From the NCBI GenBank assembly GCA_030620095.1, contig JAUTXW010002472.1:312001-376000 (forward strand): DNA of 64,000 bases, given 5' to 3'. The position numbers and the translations under genes are program-made. The notes beneath the pieces are model-generated. The model saw only the letters and a program-made list of their open reading frames with translations, was not told the DNA's origin and ran no database searches. The first letter of the stretch is position 1; the number at the start of each line of letters is the position of its first letter. This document shows, piece after piece, positions 24,491-35,904 of this stretch. Origin of the DNA: Kuschelorhynchus macadamiae (Eukaryota; Arthropoda; Insecta; Coleoptera; Curculionidae).

Positions 24491-26085
24491 CTTTTCTCGG
24501 GACCTGGTGTTACTTCAGGTTCATCCCCTATTATACGTAGACTTCTCTTCTCTTTATTACACTCTGAATATCCTGCTCCTTCCCTCAGAGCGGTACATCT
24601 GTAATCACGGTCTGTTTTTAGGAGAGCCAACTCATTTCCATTTAAGGGTACAAAATCACGCTTAACTTCCTAGACACAAGCACCTGCTCACAAATAAAAT
24701 TCGGTTATTCATCAAACTTCAAAACACAGCAGAATCACAAAATCTATTAGGTATGGCACCGACATCCAATAGGTTCAATAAAATCCTGAGAGTTATACTC
24801 TTCCATCGGAGTATCCAACAACCTGCACATTGACAAACAACCAAACGTTCCCTTAAAACTGCCCCCGATATTTGGAGGTCTTCGCCTTGATCGTCCGCTC
24901 AACTCGCAACTATAAATCATTTTTCCACGGTTGGCTCTTTTTTTATAGAGGTGCCGATGCCGCCGTTTTTCAGATTATCAATAATGTTTTTTCATGCACA
25001 TGCATCAATTTAATAAGACACAAAAACACATTTCAATTTAAAACGCGATATTTTATCGATTAAAAAAATCTTAATTTAGAGAGTTTAGAACGCACAGAAG
25101 TTGTCCAAAAAAAAACTTAAAAGAGCGATCAATTGCATTTTTTTTATTCATTATCATATTGTCAATAAAGCAATTCCTAGTGCTTTTCATACAATTTTCA
25201 AATCGATATCCTCAAACGTTTCCAACAGCTTTACAAAAACTGTCCGAGCGCTTGTACTTTTATCTAAAAAAAAAAGTGGCCTTACTAGTACATACTATTG
25301 TATGTGCTTGTTACGAAAGATGTGAAGCAAGCAACTAGCTGTTAAAAAAAATTAAAATTTGTAAATAACCATTTCAGCTTTTTTTACCAATTATGGTAAT
25401 TTCTATTTTTGAGACTTGTAGTTCACGGAAATTAAATGTTTATGCAATAAGGAAACGTTTTAAAACCGAAACAAATCCCTCAGTACATTGGTATGGGTCA
25501 CTTTATTTTTATAGTGTGCTTAAAAACTGGGTACATTTATCTAAAAAATAGTTTTGTTCTTTTAATGGTGGCCTGTTTTGGTGATGGTGAATTGGCAAAC
25601 ACTATAAGGTCAGTTTAAATCATGCCCATTATACAGTTTAAAGAACGCAAAAAAATATATGTGGATTTCATATTGCGTCAACGTGTGAAATCGCTGATCG
25701 TTGATTTAACTAAATCTACGATATCTAATTGTTGATTCCTAGGTTCGAGATACATGGATCACCAGCTGATTGGTGTAGGGAACGGAGTCAACAAAATATT
25801 GGGGGGGAAAGTAAGAAAAACCCAACTGAGAACAAAAAAGTTCTCCGCCCTTTTCTGCAGTTACCTTCCCAAGTATCACAAATTAGCTGATGAGCTTTTT
25901 TGTCTAACAGTTAGCCATAAAAGACACATAAAAACCAGAGATTTGGCAAATGACTCTTGGTTTGTTTTCTAGCCATGAAAACTCGCTTCAAATTATATTT
26001 TTTGACTCCAAAAATAGCCGTTTTCAATTTAGATAGGCTATAGCATAATTACTTGGCCAAAAAGTAGAAATATCTGTCAATTTTG
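24491..26085. other. Intergenic; nothing recognised
   Basis: No gene or repeat family identified. Short open frames (24872-25063, 25754-25972) show no motif. Confidence 0.4.
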
Positions 26086-26325
26086 TTGCCACAACATAAC
26101 CAGATATATTCTAGTAAGTATTGAAGTTAAATTATAGTAAGCATAGCTGTTTAAAATGCCAGAATATGGCATTTTTAATCGATAGAAATCGAAATCAGAA
26201 TATAACCAATAAGTAGGCATTTTTCCCAAATTCCAACCAAACATATTTTAGCAAGCATTTAAGTCTAATTATAGTAATAATAGCTATATAAGAATGCCAG
26301 ATTATGACATTTTAAGACAACAAAA
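26086..26325. repeat. Two diverged ~140-bp tandem units
   Basis: The blocks at about 26097-26176 and 26240-26320 share the order ATATTYTAG, TAATTATAGTAA, a TAGCTRT core, then GCCAGAWTATGRCATTTT. This indicates an old duplication of AT-rich sequence. 26326-27196 holds nothing recognised. Confidence 0.45.
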
Positions 26326-27364
26326 ATTGAGAGGAAAAAATATGGCTTTTATTATCATATTTTTGTTTCAAAATTAGATTAAAATTGGGTAGTTTTATTT
26401 CGCTTATTTTTGCTATAATATTGCCAAAATATGCTACATTTTCAAATTTACGTTTATAATTTTATAAAAACGAAATATAAATTATTTACCATACAAAAAG
26501 ATTAAATATTCCACCACATATCATAGAAAAACGCCGTCTTGGGCTAATCGTCGTTTAATTTTGTTACACTGGCTCCTGGATCTTAAACTAGACATTTTTT
26601 AGCGTGTGTGTTAAGGCAAACCAAGTAGGCATTTTTATTGGAAAATTTTTAGTAAATGTTGCTACATTTGAAAATTGCCAATTTCAAGAAATATTTGTTT
26701 AAAAAATAGCCCAAAGCTTTAACTAATTTCCTAGCAGCCATTACTTGACCACTTTAAACAAACATATTCTTTATACCTAAATACGTATTTTTATGCATGT
26801 TTTTTTTGCGTCATGGACCTTTTAATCAATTTTCTTAGCAGAATATATTTCCAAACTAAAAATTAAAAAAAAAATATATGTAGAAATCGAAATTTTTAGA
26901 TTCAAGAAGGAGCGCGTGTTTTACATGCCTATCTTAGTTTCTTCTAACAGTAAAAGTTCCTTTGCAAGTGGTTTTTGTCCCTACCAACCGTCAAAACATG
27001 ATTTGTTATCTTTGCATTTCCTCTTGGCTCATAAATTCTTACACTGATTGGCTCTATCAATACTATTTCTACATAATTTGAAACAATTGATGATTTATTA
27101 TATAAATGAAGAAAAGGCAAAAAATGAGCAATTATTTATGTAAATTTCGGAAAAAAATGTTACTCAAATTTCGGCGAAAAAACAAGTCAGAATTCAGCAA
27201 CTGAATAAAAATATTTAACTTTAAATTAATTGAAGCAAATATTTAATATAATTACATACCGCAACATGTAGACTAGTCTGTCTACGGAATGTTTCGATAC
27301 ATAATATAAACAATATTATTTAAGCAAGCATAAGAAATTATATCATTTACCTTAAGTTTTTATA

Positions 27365-27422
27365 GACACATAGTAGTTGTACAAATACTTTCATCCTATC
27401 GGGACTTATCAGTGCGCCTATC
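27365..27422 (-). ncRNA. Hammerhead ribozyme copy 1, core changed (G8 to A)
   Basis: On the minus strand the stems are complete. Stem I (AUAGGCGCA with UGUGUCUAU) has 9 pairs including two G-U. Stem II is GUCC-CGAUA-GGAU. GAAA follows, then stem III (AGUA with UACU). Cleavage would fall after CUA. The core reads CUGAUAA instead of CUGAUGA, altering G8, a catalytic position, so self-cleavage is expected to be lost or very weak. Confidence 0.7.
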
Positions 27423-27774
27423 GTAAGAGAGGAACATTAAATTAAATAATAGAAAAGAATTGATTTTAAAATTTGTCAATTTGCTTGACACCTAACCTAG
27501 ATATGAAAAAATGATAGTTTGCAGCCATCTATAATGTTATTTTTAAATGTGTTCAGATTATTTGTTGCGTTTAGATTGACAAACAAAAATCTTTTTTGGC
27601 GTTTTCGCAACTGAATAAAAATATTTAACTTTAAATTAATTGAAGCAAATATTTAATATAATTACATACCTCAACATGTAGACTAGTCTGTCTACGGAAT
27701 GTTTCGATACATAATATAAACAATATTATTTAAGCAAGCATAAGAAATTATATCATTTACCTTAAGTTTTCATA

Positions 27775-27832
27775 GACACATAGTAGTTGTACAAATACTT
27801 TCATCCTATCGGGACTTATCAGTGCGCCTATC
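27775..27832 (-). ncRNA. Hammerhead ribozyme copy 2, core changed (G8 to A)
   Basis: Same structure and same CUGAUAA core as copy 1, exactly one 410-base period away. The shared change shows that the two units arose from one parent unit. Confidence 0.7.
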
Positions 27833-28497
27833 GTAAGAGAGAAACATTAAATTAAATAATAGAAAAGAATTGATTTTAAAATTTGTCAATTTGCTTGACA
27901 CCTAACCTAGATATGAAAAAAATTATAGTTTGCAGCCATCTATAATGTTATTTTTAAATGTGTTCAGATTATTTGTTGCGTTTAGATTGACAAACAAAAA
28001 TCTTTTTTGGCGTTTTCGCAACTGAATAAAAATATTTAACTTTAAATTAATTGAAGCAAATATTTAATATAATTACATACCTCAACATGTAGACTAGTCT
28101 GTCTATAGAATGTTTCGATACATAATATAAACAATATTAACTTAAGGTAAATGATATAATTTCTTATGCTTGCTTAAATAATATTGTTGATATTATGTAT
28201 CGAAACATTCCGTAGACAGACTAGTCTACAAGTTGACGTATGTAATTATATTAAATATTTGCTTCAATTAATTTAAAGTTAAATATTGTTATTCAGTTGC
28301 GAAAAAGCCAAAAAAGATTTTTGTTTGTCAATCTAAACGCAACAAATAATCCGAACACATTTAAAAATAACATTATAGATGGCTGCAAACTATCATTTTT
28401 TTCATATCTAGGTTACATGTCAAGCAAATTGACAAATTTTAAAATTTTGAAATCAATTCTTTTCTATTATTTAATTTAATGTTTCTCTCTTACGATC

Positions 28498-28548
28498 GGC
28501 GCACTGATGAGTCCCGATAGGATGAAAGTATTTGTACAACTATGTGTC
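28498..28548 (+). ncRNA. Hammerhead ribozyme copy 3, intact catalytic core
   Basis: Stem I is 28498-28503 (GGCGCA) with 28543-28548 (UGUGUC). The core CUGAUGA is 28504-28510. Stem II is GUCC (511-514), loop CGAUA, GGAU (520-523). The conserved GAAA is 28524-28527. Stem III starts AGU and closes ACU, with a loop containing GUAC. The predicted cleavage site follows A28542 (CUA). All conserved core bases are present. Relative to copies 1 and 2 it has lost 3 bases in stem III and one distal stem I pair, so activity may be reduced but is plausible. Confidence 0.75.
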
Positions 28549-28790
28549 TATAAAAACTTAAGGTAAATGATATAATTTCTTATGCTTGCTTAAATGATAT
28601 TGTTTATATTATGTATCGAAACATTCCGTAGATACGCTAGTCTACATGTTGAGGTATGTAATTATATTAAATATTTGCTTTAATTAATTTAAAGTTAAAT
28701 ATTTTTATTCAGTTGCGAAAAAGCCAAACAAGTTTTTTGTTTGTGAATCTAAACGCAACAAATAATCTGAACACATTTAAAAATAGCTAT

Positions 28791-29214
28791 TTTAGCTAAT
28801 TAGATATTGATATTAGCCAATATCATAGCATTTTAGCCCATATATAATTATATGTGCTACTTGGGTTGTATCATTGTGTCATACATGTTTTATTTTATGT
28901 TAAGTTTAGACTCCTTCGGCTTTCAACAAAATTTTTCCAACACAAAATAAGATTTCGCCAACAGAATAAAATATTGGGGGAAGCCTTCTCCAGCCCCCCT
29001 CCCCCCACCCCGTATGTCCGTCCCTGTCGCTAGGGCATCGCCTGACATTTAACGCCACCCAAATAAAGCGTGTATTACGGCCAGCTACACATGTAGTACT
29101 TTTCACAATAACTGTGCGCAGAAGACTAGGTGAGTACGGTTTAAAAGCAAACAAGAAAGCCTTATGCCGTCCTCCTCTGCACCGAGCTGCAAAAACTGAA
29201 GAAACTGAGTAGGT
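28791..29214. other. Unassigned GC-rich segment
   Basis: From about 28910 to 29160 the sequence is much richer in GC than its neighbours, with a C-rich run at about 28996-29012. A minus-strand frame (29154-28906) is open for 82 codons but matches nothing I recognise. It could be a fragment of an unplaced repeat. Confidence 0.35.
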
Positions 29215-29740
29215 GTTTGTTTGCTGATGAATATAGTTTCAATTTATATTAATGTGACTTTACGAATCTTAGTTTGGAGAGGAAGAAAAATAAACGATAT
29301 TTAAAGGAGACTATGGATACAAGAGTAGCATTTAAAGTAAGTAGTGTAACTGTATGGGGTGGAATTGTGGAGAATTGAAAGACTATTTTGATAGGGAAGT
29401 GTGGATGCAGAGAGATATAGAGAGTTGTATGCAAATGAAATTGATTATTACCTAGTCTTAACATTTTGGAAACAATTTTGTTTTGATAGTAGACAAACCT
29501 CGTCCACACAGGCCGAGAATTGTTTCAAAAACTCTTGAGTAAAAATAACTTTGCACTAATGGATGAAGCTGGTAGATCTCCCGACATAAATGTTATAGAA
29601 CATGTATATAGTGCGCCCAGACCGGTATTTTACATATTTTTTCGTGGAAATTACGATTAAAAACTTGGCTACGAAACACTATAGCACAAGAGCGACTTGT
29701 TCGATTGGGTCTCTTGCATATCCGTAGAGTATTGATGTAA
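29215..29740 (+). pseudogene. Tc1-like transposase remnant
   Basis: Broken frames show FADEYSFNLY, VSSVTVWGGIVEN, a QTRPHRPRIV block and GRSPDINVIEHVY, in the order of the Tc1 catalytic core (DES, WGG, DNARPH, SPDLNPIEH). Several stops and a decayed C-terminus. The N-terminal DNA-binding half is absent. Confidence 0.7.
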
Positions 29741-30954
29741 ATATAAACAACGTAATTAATAAATGTGCTGCAGGAAACAAAATTGGACGTTATTCTATAA
29801 TTATTTATTAGGGGCTGTTTTTTCCACTTATGCCACGTATGATAAAAAATATAGGTATTTATGTTGTTCCTATGCCATTTATAATAAAATATATTAACAA
29901 ACTTTTTTTTTAAATTAACCACTCCACCTACCAGAAAGGTTTCCTAAATTCGCCCTTGAGGCCAACGTGGTGTTAATTGGTGCCGCGTCCAAATATGGAT
30001 TGATATTATACTGTATCTTACCTCAAGAGGAAAATAAAATAGATGCCAAACAAAGTTAAAGCTACATACACAACCAAAAAAGCATATTGTCCAGCAAGAA
30101 CCACGATGCAGCCGGCCGACTTCTAAAACAAATTGCAGATGATATTGTAAAATATTCACTTGCACTTATTTCGTCACCACATTTAAACATGGATTAAAAA
30201 TTGCTAATATAATATATCAACCATCATTAGTCGTGAATAAAGTAAAGAACTAACTAAAATTAATTTAAAAATAAGCAACATCATTTTATAATAATTACAA
30301 TTAATACCTGTAAAATGGCAGTATTCAGTTGGGAAAAATTCCAGGGATACGGCCACATGGAGACGGGCAGGTGTTGGGTGATATAAGCTACGACGAACGT
30401 TATAGCCGAGGTAATAGCATGGGATGTATGCGAATGTACTGCGTACCGCGTAAATTAGTACATGAAGTCTAGCATGGTGGAATAGGTTGGTCGAGCCACC
30501 GTCTATAATAAATATATTAGAATATCTGTGGACGGAAAATATACTCTTCAAAAAAATTAGCTGCGTAAAGGAAAAATGTTCTAATATTGTCAAACATTAA
30601 GTATGATATACAAGAAATAAGAATGGCACAAAAATTTTAGTTTGCAATTTTGCTTTTAATACTGAAGATGAAATTCCACAACATCTATCTTTCACATATA
30701 TCTAAATACTGAATAGGGCATTTGTGCATATACTTATTTGTAGGTGCTTTTTAATTCTGTCAACTTAGAAATTTAGTTTCCAAATTTTTTAAAAATTTTA
30801 TGATAACACCTCTTTGTTTTTGAATACTGCCACAGCAAGGAATATAATTTTCTGAGAAATCAATAATAAAAAAGTTTCACACTTGTGTGTATATTTTTGA
30901 TAGACAGAAGTAAAAATTCAATTTTAGCAAAAATCAAAGTATAAATTAAACTTA
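29741..30954. other. Intergenic; nothing recognised
   Basis: AT-rich; no gene, family motif or clear repeat seen. Confidence 0.45.
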
Positions 30955-32640
30955 CTAGTCGGACGAATCGTCTTCACTTTCCGGTTCCGATGCATTCGGC
31001 TGCGCGGGCAGTAATAGTGCAATAGCGTCAAGACAGAATTGTTTTATTTTTCGCCTTCTTGTACATCTTGTGCCACTCAATAATGGACCTGAGCTTAAAA
31101 GTAGTCTGTTGTATATATCCCCGTTGCAGGCTTCTCCAGAAAATGTTCGTGAAAAATTCTATCTGTGTGACCGGAAATGTTGTTTCGTGCCTCGGCTGCC
31201 TCTTCAGATAACTGCCCTATGGGCAATAAGGCATTTTCTATTATGGCTGCATCATGAACTAGTAATTTATGCATTGTCGGGGTTAGTGGATATCATGGAT
31301 ACAATTCAACGTATAGCTTAGCAATATCCAATGAATATTTTTCTACATCTAATCTATGACCACTCGAAATAACTTCCAATATCACTTTCAATCTGTAAAT
31401 TAAATCATAACTGATTCCATTTATTTCAGCAGCTAATTGTGGATCGTCAAAAAATAGCCGTAGAATTGATTTGTCTTTACATATACAAATTATTGAAATC
31501 TTTTGATGTTGCGCCACATATATAACACTGACTTGTCGATGTTGTGCCTGTAGTTGCATTGCGGACCTTGCCATCAGCCATTGTCACCTTAAAAACCTGT
31601 TTAAATGAAAATGTTTTCCCATGTAGATGGACCTTTGTTGGTGTTAATGCTTTTACTGCACTTTCGGCATAATGTATTTCTTTTTTGATTACATCTGCGG
31701 TTTCTTTAACAAAACAAAATCTAATTGATCGACAATACCTGGGAAAGGATGGTGTCGGATTTTGTCAAACAATTTTTTTTGTGTTTTATCGCAAACAATT
31801 TGAACAGGCGCTAATGAACTTTGAAATAAATTTGCGTCCGAGTTACTATCATTTTCAAACATTTACTTATATTCAGATTGTTGGGCTCCATCGCAGCCCC
31901 ATTTACATATAATTGTTAAAGAATTTCGATCAGGCTCATTCAAGGTATCAAGAACTTCTTCTCTCTTCTCTAATTAGACAATCTGGTAACCGTGTGATCT
32001 ATTAGGCTCTGTAAGTTACTTTCCACGCAAGTAGCTGTTACTTGGAAAGATTCTTTAGGAGGATAGCATTCTTCTTTCGCTTTGTGTAATAGGCTGTAGC
32101 ACGGAAAAAATTGTTTATTTGTATTTCGAATGATTTCATATTGACGGTTGCTTAAATCAGCGTCTACAAACATTAACCATGCTTGCAATGGAGTAAGTCT
32201 GGCAGTCCTCTTGGCTTGTTTTAGTATATGCTTTTTTATACTTTCCTGCGCGTGTCGGAGAAGTCGTAATGTCTTTGAGAAATTGCGAAGCATCTCTTTG
32301 GCCACTAGTTTGCAATTTGATTTGCGCAGCAAGTACTAGTAATTCTTCATTTATTGTAGAACGAATTTCTTCTGTTTTTCTTTTTTACTTCTATCACTTG
32401 ATTTTTCAAATGATTTGAATGGCCTGCTAGGACGATTTTGCATTGTTGTGGGAATTTCAACAGTTCCATTCAGCCAAGACTTATTAAATTTTAGAAATGC
32501 TTCTAATTTTTTATGGGCTTTTGCGCATCTTTCTCTTATTTCCGACTTGGAATAAAATAACTTATGTTTAATACATTTTAATTAATCTTCAATATGATTA
32601 TGGCGTGATAAGAGAAAATTATTTAAATACTGCAATTTCT
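30955..32640 (-). pseudogene. Decayed transposase, Transib/RAG1-like in layout
   Basis: Minus-strand blocks in order, with frameshifts between them. RPFKSFEKSSDRSKKEKTEE comes first, then EELLVLAAQIKLQT, LTPLQAWLMFVDADLSNRQY, then LIDHTVTRL, KWGCDGAQQSEYK, LFQSSLAPVQIV, KVRNATTGTTSTSQCYICGA with SKDFN, LLPIGQLSEEAAEARNNISG, and a C-terminus LLSSGPLLSGTRC ending in an acidic tail and stop at 30957-30955. I recognise this as a multicopy invertebrate protein family. The CDG block and the downstream CYIC zinc-type pair are placed as in the Transib/RAG1 catalytic core, so I assign it there tentatively. At least four frame breaks make it dead. No terminal repeats found. Confidence 0.55.
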
Positions 32641-33291
32641 CCTCTAAATTAGACAAATCTTGCTGTTGCATTTTGTCAAAAAAATACCTACCAGTAACCA
32701 CTATTACGCCCGAGGTATTGGGTGAACCTGTAATAAACATAAATAATTGTAAAAGCAGATCACCGCCAATTACCAGTTTTCTATATTTGTGCTAAACATT
32801 TTTCAAAATACTAAAATTAAAATAATCTGCGCTTATCTGCGGCAAAATTTTAATTTATTAACAACATAAAAGTGTAGGCTAGTGATATTTAGATTTATGA
32901 CCGGGACGAACCCGGAAGTATAACGTATCCTTTTTTAATTAAAAAAAAAATAAAGAAAATGTCTACAAATGTAAAAAATATACCGTAATTGAATAACCCC
33001 CAAATATTTCTTGTTCTTTGTTGACTTTTACCTGTATTATCAGAATCGATAAATGACCAGCAAGTTTCGAATTAGCGCAAACGGGTTGTCAAAATTACGA
33101 CGCATGGGTGTCTTGATTATTATACCCAAACACGTCCTTTTTGCATATAATGTTGGTTATTGGCATGTAGATAGATTTTGTCGAAAATGACGTTTGGCCG
33201 CCTAGATTACTCAAGTACTCCTATGTGCGGTGGCCCGCGGACTGCTATTAATGGCGTTATTTCTATGTTAGTCAAGCAATTATAATAGGGA
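32641..33291. other. Intergenic; nothing recognised
   Basis: AT-rich with a short GC-richer patch near 33220-33260. No features seen. Confidence 0.4.
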
Positions 33292-33809
33292 TACCTACCT
33301 ATTTTCCTATGTGCCCAGGAGATAATAAACTACATTATGGTTTTGCGCTTTTTTAGGATGTTTGCAAAATTATTTTTGAAAAATATTTACTTTTTAAAAA
33401 AGACAATTTTCCTTATTAGAGTTTATTTATTAGAGGTAGTTCACTACCTCCAGTAGATGAACTATTCAAAGATAAATTTCAAGTCGCAAACCCGAGTGCT
33501 CTAAGCCATAACCAAAAAGATTCCCTTGATATTTAATATCTTAGTTATCTTACCTACCTATTTTCCTATGTGCCCAGGAGATAATAAACTACATTATGGT
33601 TTTGCGCTTTTTTAGGATGTTTGCAAAATTATTTTTGAAAAATATTTACTTTTTAAAAAAGACAATTTTCCTTATTAGAGTTTATTTATTAGAGGTAGTT
33701 CACTACTCCTCCAGTAGATGAACTATTCAAAGATAAATTTCAAGTCGCAAACCCGAGTGCTCTAAGCCATAACCAAAAAGATTCCCTTGATATTTAATAT
33801 CTTAGTTTG
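33292..33809. repeat. Near-identical 259-bp tandem duplication
   Basis: Units 33292-33550 and 33551-33809 differ only by a 2-base insertion (CTACC versus CTACTCC) and the junction. Very recent, or an assembly artefact. Contents are non-coding. 33810-34135 holds nothing recognised beyond a TATATATAG at about 34060. Confidence 0.9.
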
Positions 33810-34135
33810 ATTTTATTTCCCTAACACTTATAAACTCATTATTTCAGCAAGTCAGAAAATATTTTCAAAATGAAAGTAGTTAGGCTGAATATTTTCGGTA
33901 AAGATTCTGTTAAAGCATTTTCCGATAGTTCTTACTTATCACTGACTCTGGTTCGGTGGTCGGCTGCTGGCTTCTTGGTTAGCTGCTAATGGCTTCGGTT
34001 CAAGAACTGCCCCTCCGCCGAGTTCTCGGATGCTTAGATATCCCATTCTGGCAGTGGGGTATATATAGGCTGGTAGTATAACAACCCATTTGTCACGTTG
34101 TGATGTTTTGTCCACCTTTCTTATATCATTTTTTC

Positions 34136-34560
34136 AATTTTTGTAGACCATAACCGTACGGCTATGATTTAAATAAACTCTCGCTAGGTATTATCCCACT
34201 TTATATAAGTTAAATTCATCTAACTTCAAAAATATCATTTAAAAAAATTTTGCTGTTCAATAATTAGGAAGTCTAGACGTTTTTTGACAGCTGCCAGAAT
34301 ATTTTTCTAAAGTAAATTACCGTATTTAAAAATTTTAAGTAGTTTAGAAGTTACGGGAAAAAGGCGATTTTTTGACAGATGTCAAAGTATTTTTTGTTAT
34401 TAATTACGCTTCTAAAATCTACATTGAACTGCGAAAAATGTTTTAAAAAAATTTAGGCAATTCAAAAGTTTTAAGGAAAAACAATTTTTTTGGAGCTGTC
34501 AAATTTTTTTTTTAATAAATTACGCCTCTAAATATTCCATGCAATATCTTATTTATTACC
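34136..34560. repeat. Satellite-like repeat block A
   Basis: Begins with a TTTTTGTAGACCATAACCGT segment. Degenerate units of roughly 110-130 bases follow, each carrying an AATTTTAA-AGTT core and TTTGACAGATGTCAAA-like palindromes. The same segment and units recur at 36845-37780, on the other side of the hAT remnant. Confidence 0.7.
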
Positions 34561-35904
34561 GAAAAACCCAAATCTGTCAAAAGTTTCACTTAAACAAAAA
34601 GAAAATAAAAATGCACCGCTTATGCGGAAATGTCTCACTATAAAAAAAATTACAGCTCTTAAACCACAATTTCTAAAAAAGAAATATCCTATATATAACT
34701 ACTGCCCCTGTATAACATAATATAAACTTTATTTGTATAATGAAAATCTGCCATAGTGTTAAAAAATCTCATCAAATAGTGAAACCAGTGAAAAACATTA
34801 TACTAAACCTAATTCTGAAAGATTAGATTTTTTTTAAATTATAATATCCTATTCTATTACCAAAAACTCCAAATCGGTACTCGTGAACCTACAAAAGTTC
34901 AAGTGGAAAAAAAAATTAAAAATTCACACCTGCGAAAACAAAATTTCCTCGGTTTATTACCCAGATCTCCTAAATCAGTGTCTTATACCGAGATGTTTCA
35001 CTAAGAAAAGTAATTACAGTTCTTGAACCAGAATTTCTAAAGAAAGAAAACGTCCTATATATACCTACTGCCGTTGTATAACATTTATATATTATAGGCT
35101 TTACGACTTATCCGAACAGCACAATAAAGAAATTCGTATTTACTGTTACAATCCCTATATTAATTATATACTACCATAGAACCACATAAAATTAAGAAAA
35201 TCTGAGCCCATATACTGAAAACCCGCCAGTGTCAAAAAATCCCGCCCTATATACTGGGAAATGTATCCTGTATCCAATTACACGCAAGCATTTCGCTGCT
35301 GCGAATCAACCAAAAAAGGGTAGCACTCCTGTCAAACGAATGTCGACATTAGTTATATAATGGGAATGAGCAACTTTTCCACAAAATTGGGGCAAGTAAC
35401 ACACCCTAAATTGTGGTTATCTTTTTCTAAAAATATCTAAATTTTGCCATGCCATCCTCAAAAATATCCAAAAAAATCGTTTTGAACCCTTAAAATTATA
35501 TAAGATTTTACTCATTAGTTTTAACAGCGGCTATAACCACCCCGCCGTATTTCATTGAAATTCTAGTCAACTTGACGATATGCCCTTGTGGTTGCCTTGG
35601 AGCGTTTTTCAAATTACATGAAAAATGTGTGCAAATATATGCAGACTTTTTTTAAGCCAGATTTTCGAATATTTAGGTACGTCGTAGAAACAATTAGTAA
35701 AATTGAAAGTGGTACAGGATAGATAGAAGTTTCCGAATCTGCTTTGCTATTTTACGAAAAACTAAATAACTTTGATTATATTCGGCTTGGAAGTAAAGGT
35801 ACCCTTTAGAAATTAGTTCAATTTTAAAAAATTATAACTTTTTACGTTTTTATACGATAGGGTCACATTTTTGAGAGCACATCGACGCATCAATATTTCA
35901 GAAA
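34561..35904. other. Non-coding AT-rich spacer
   Basis: Weak echoes of internal duplication are visible: two segments near 34660-34720 and 35010-35090 share AATTTCTAAA and TCCTATATAT. Nothing else recognised. Confidence 0.4.

Larger units (their letters stand above)
27197..28790. repeat. Retrozyme-like tandem array with hammerhead ribozymes (~410-bp units)
   Basis: Units begin at 27197 and 27607 (each about 410 bp, nearly identical), with a partial third from 28018. At about 28140 the orientation flips, and a 416-bp unit (28141-28556) plus a partial unit (28557-28790) follow on the opposite strand. Each full unit contains a type I hammerhead motif; the coding-sense strand of the repeat is minus in the first block and plus in the second. 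No protein is encoded. Tandem copies of a few hundred bases with a type I hammerhead are the known layout of metazoan retrozymes, non-autonomous retroelements that yield small circular RNAs and are thought to use Penelope-like reverse transcriptases. PLE fragments occur elsewhere in this window. The assignment is by structure; no homology search was possible. Confidence 0.8.

Noticed and set aside
27197..28790. Regularly spaced repeats considered as a CRISPR-like array
   Set aside because: Units are about 410 bp with no unique spacers, in a eukaryotic context; the hammerhead cores explain the repeat better.
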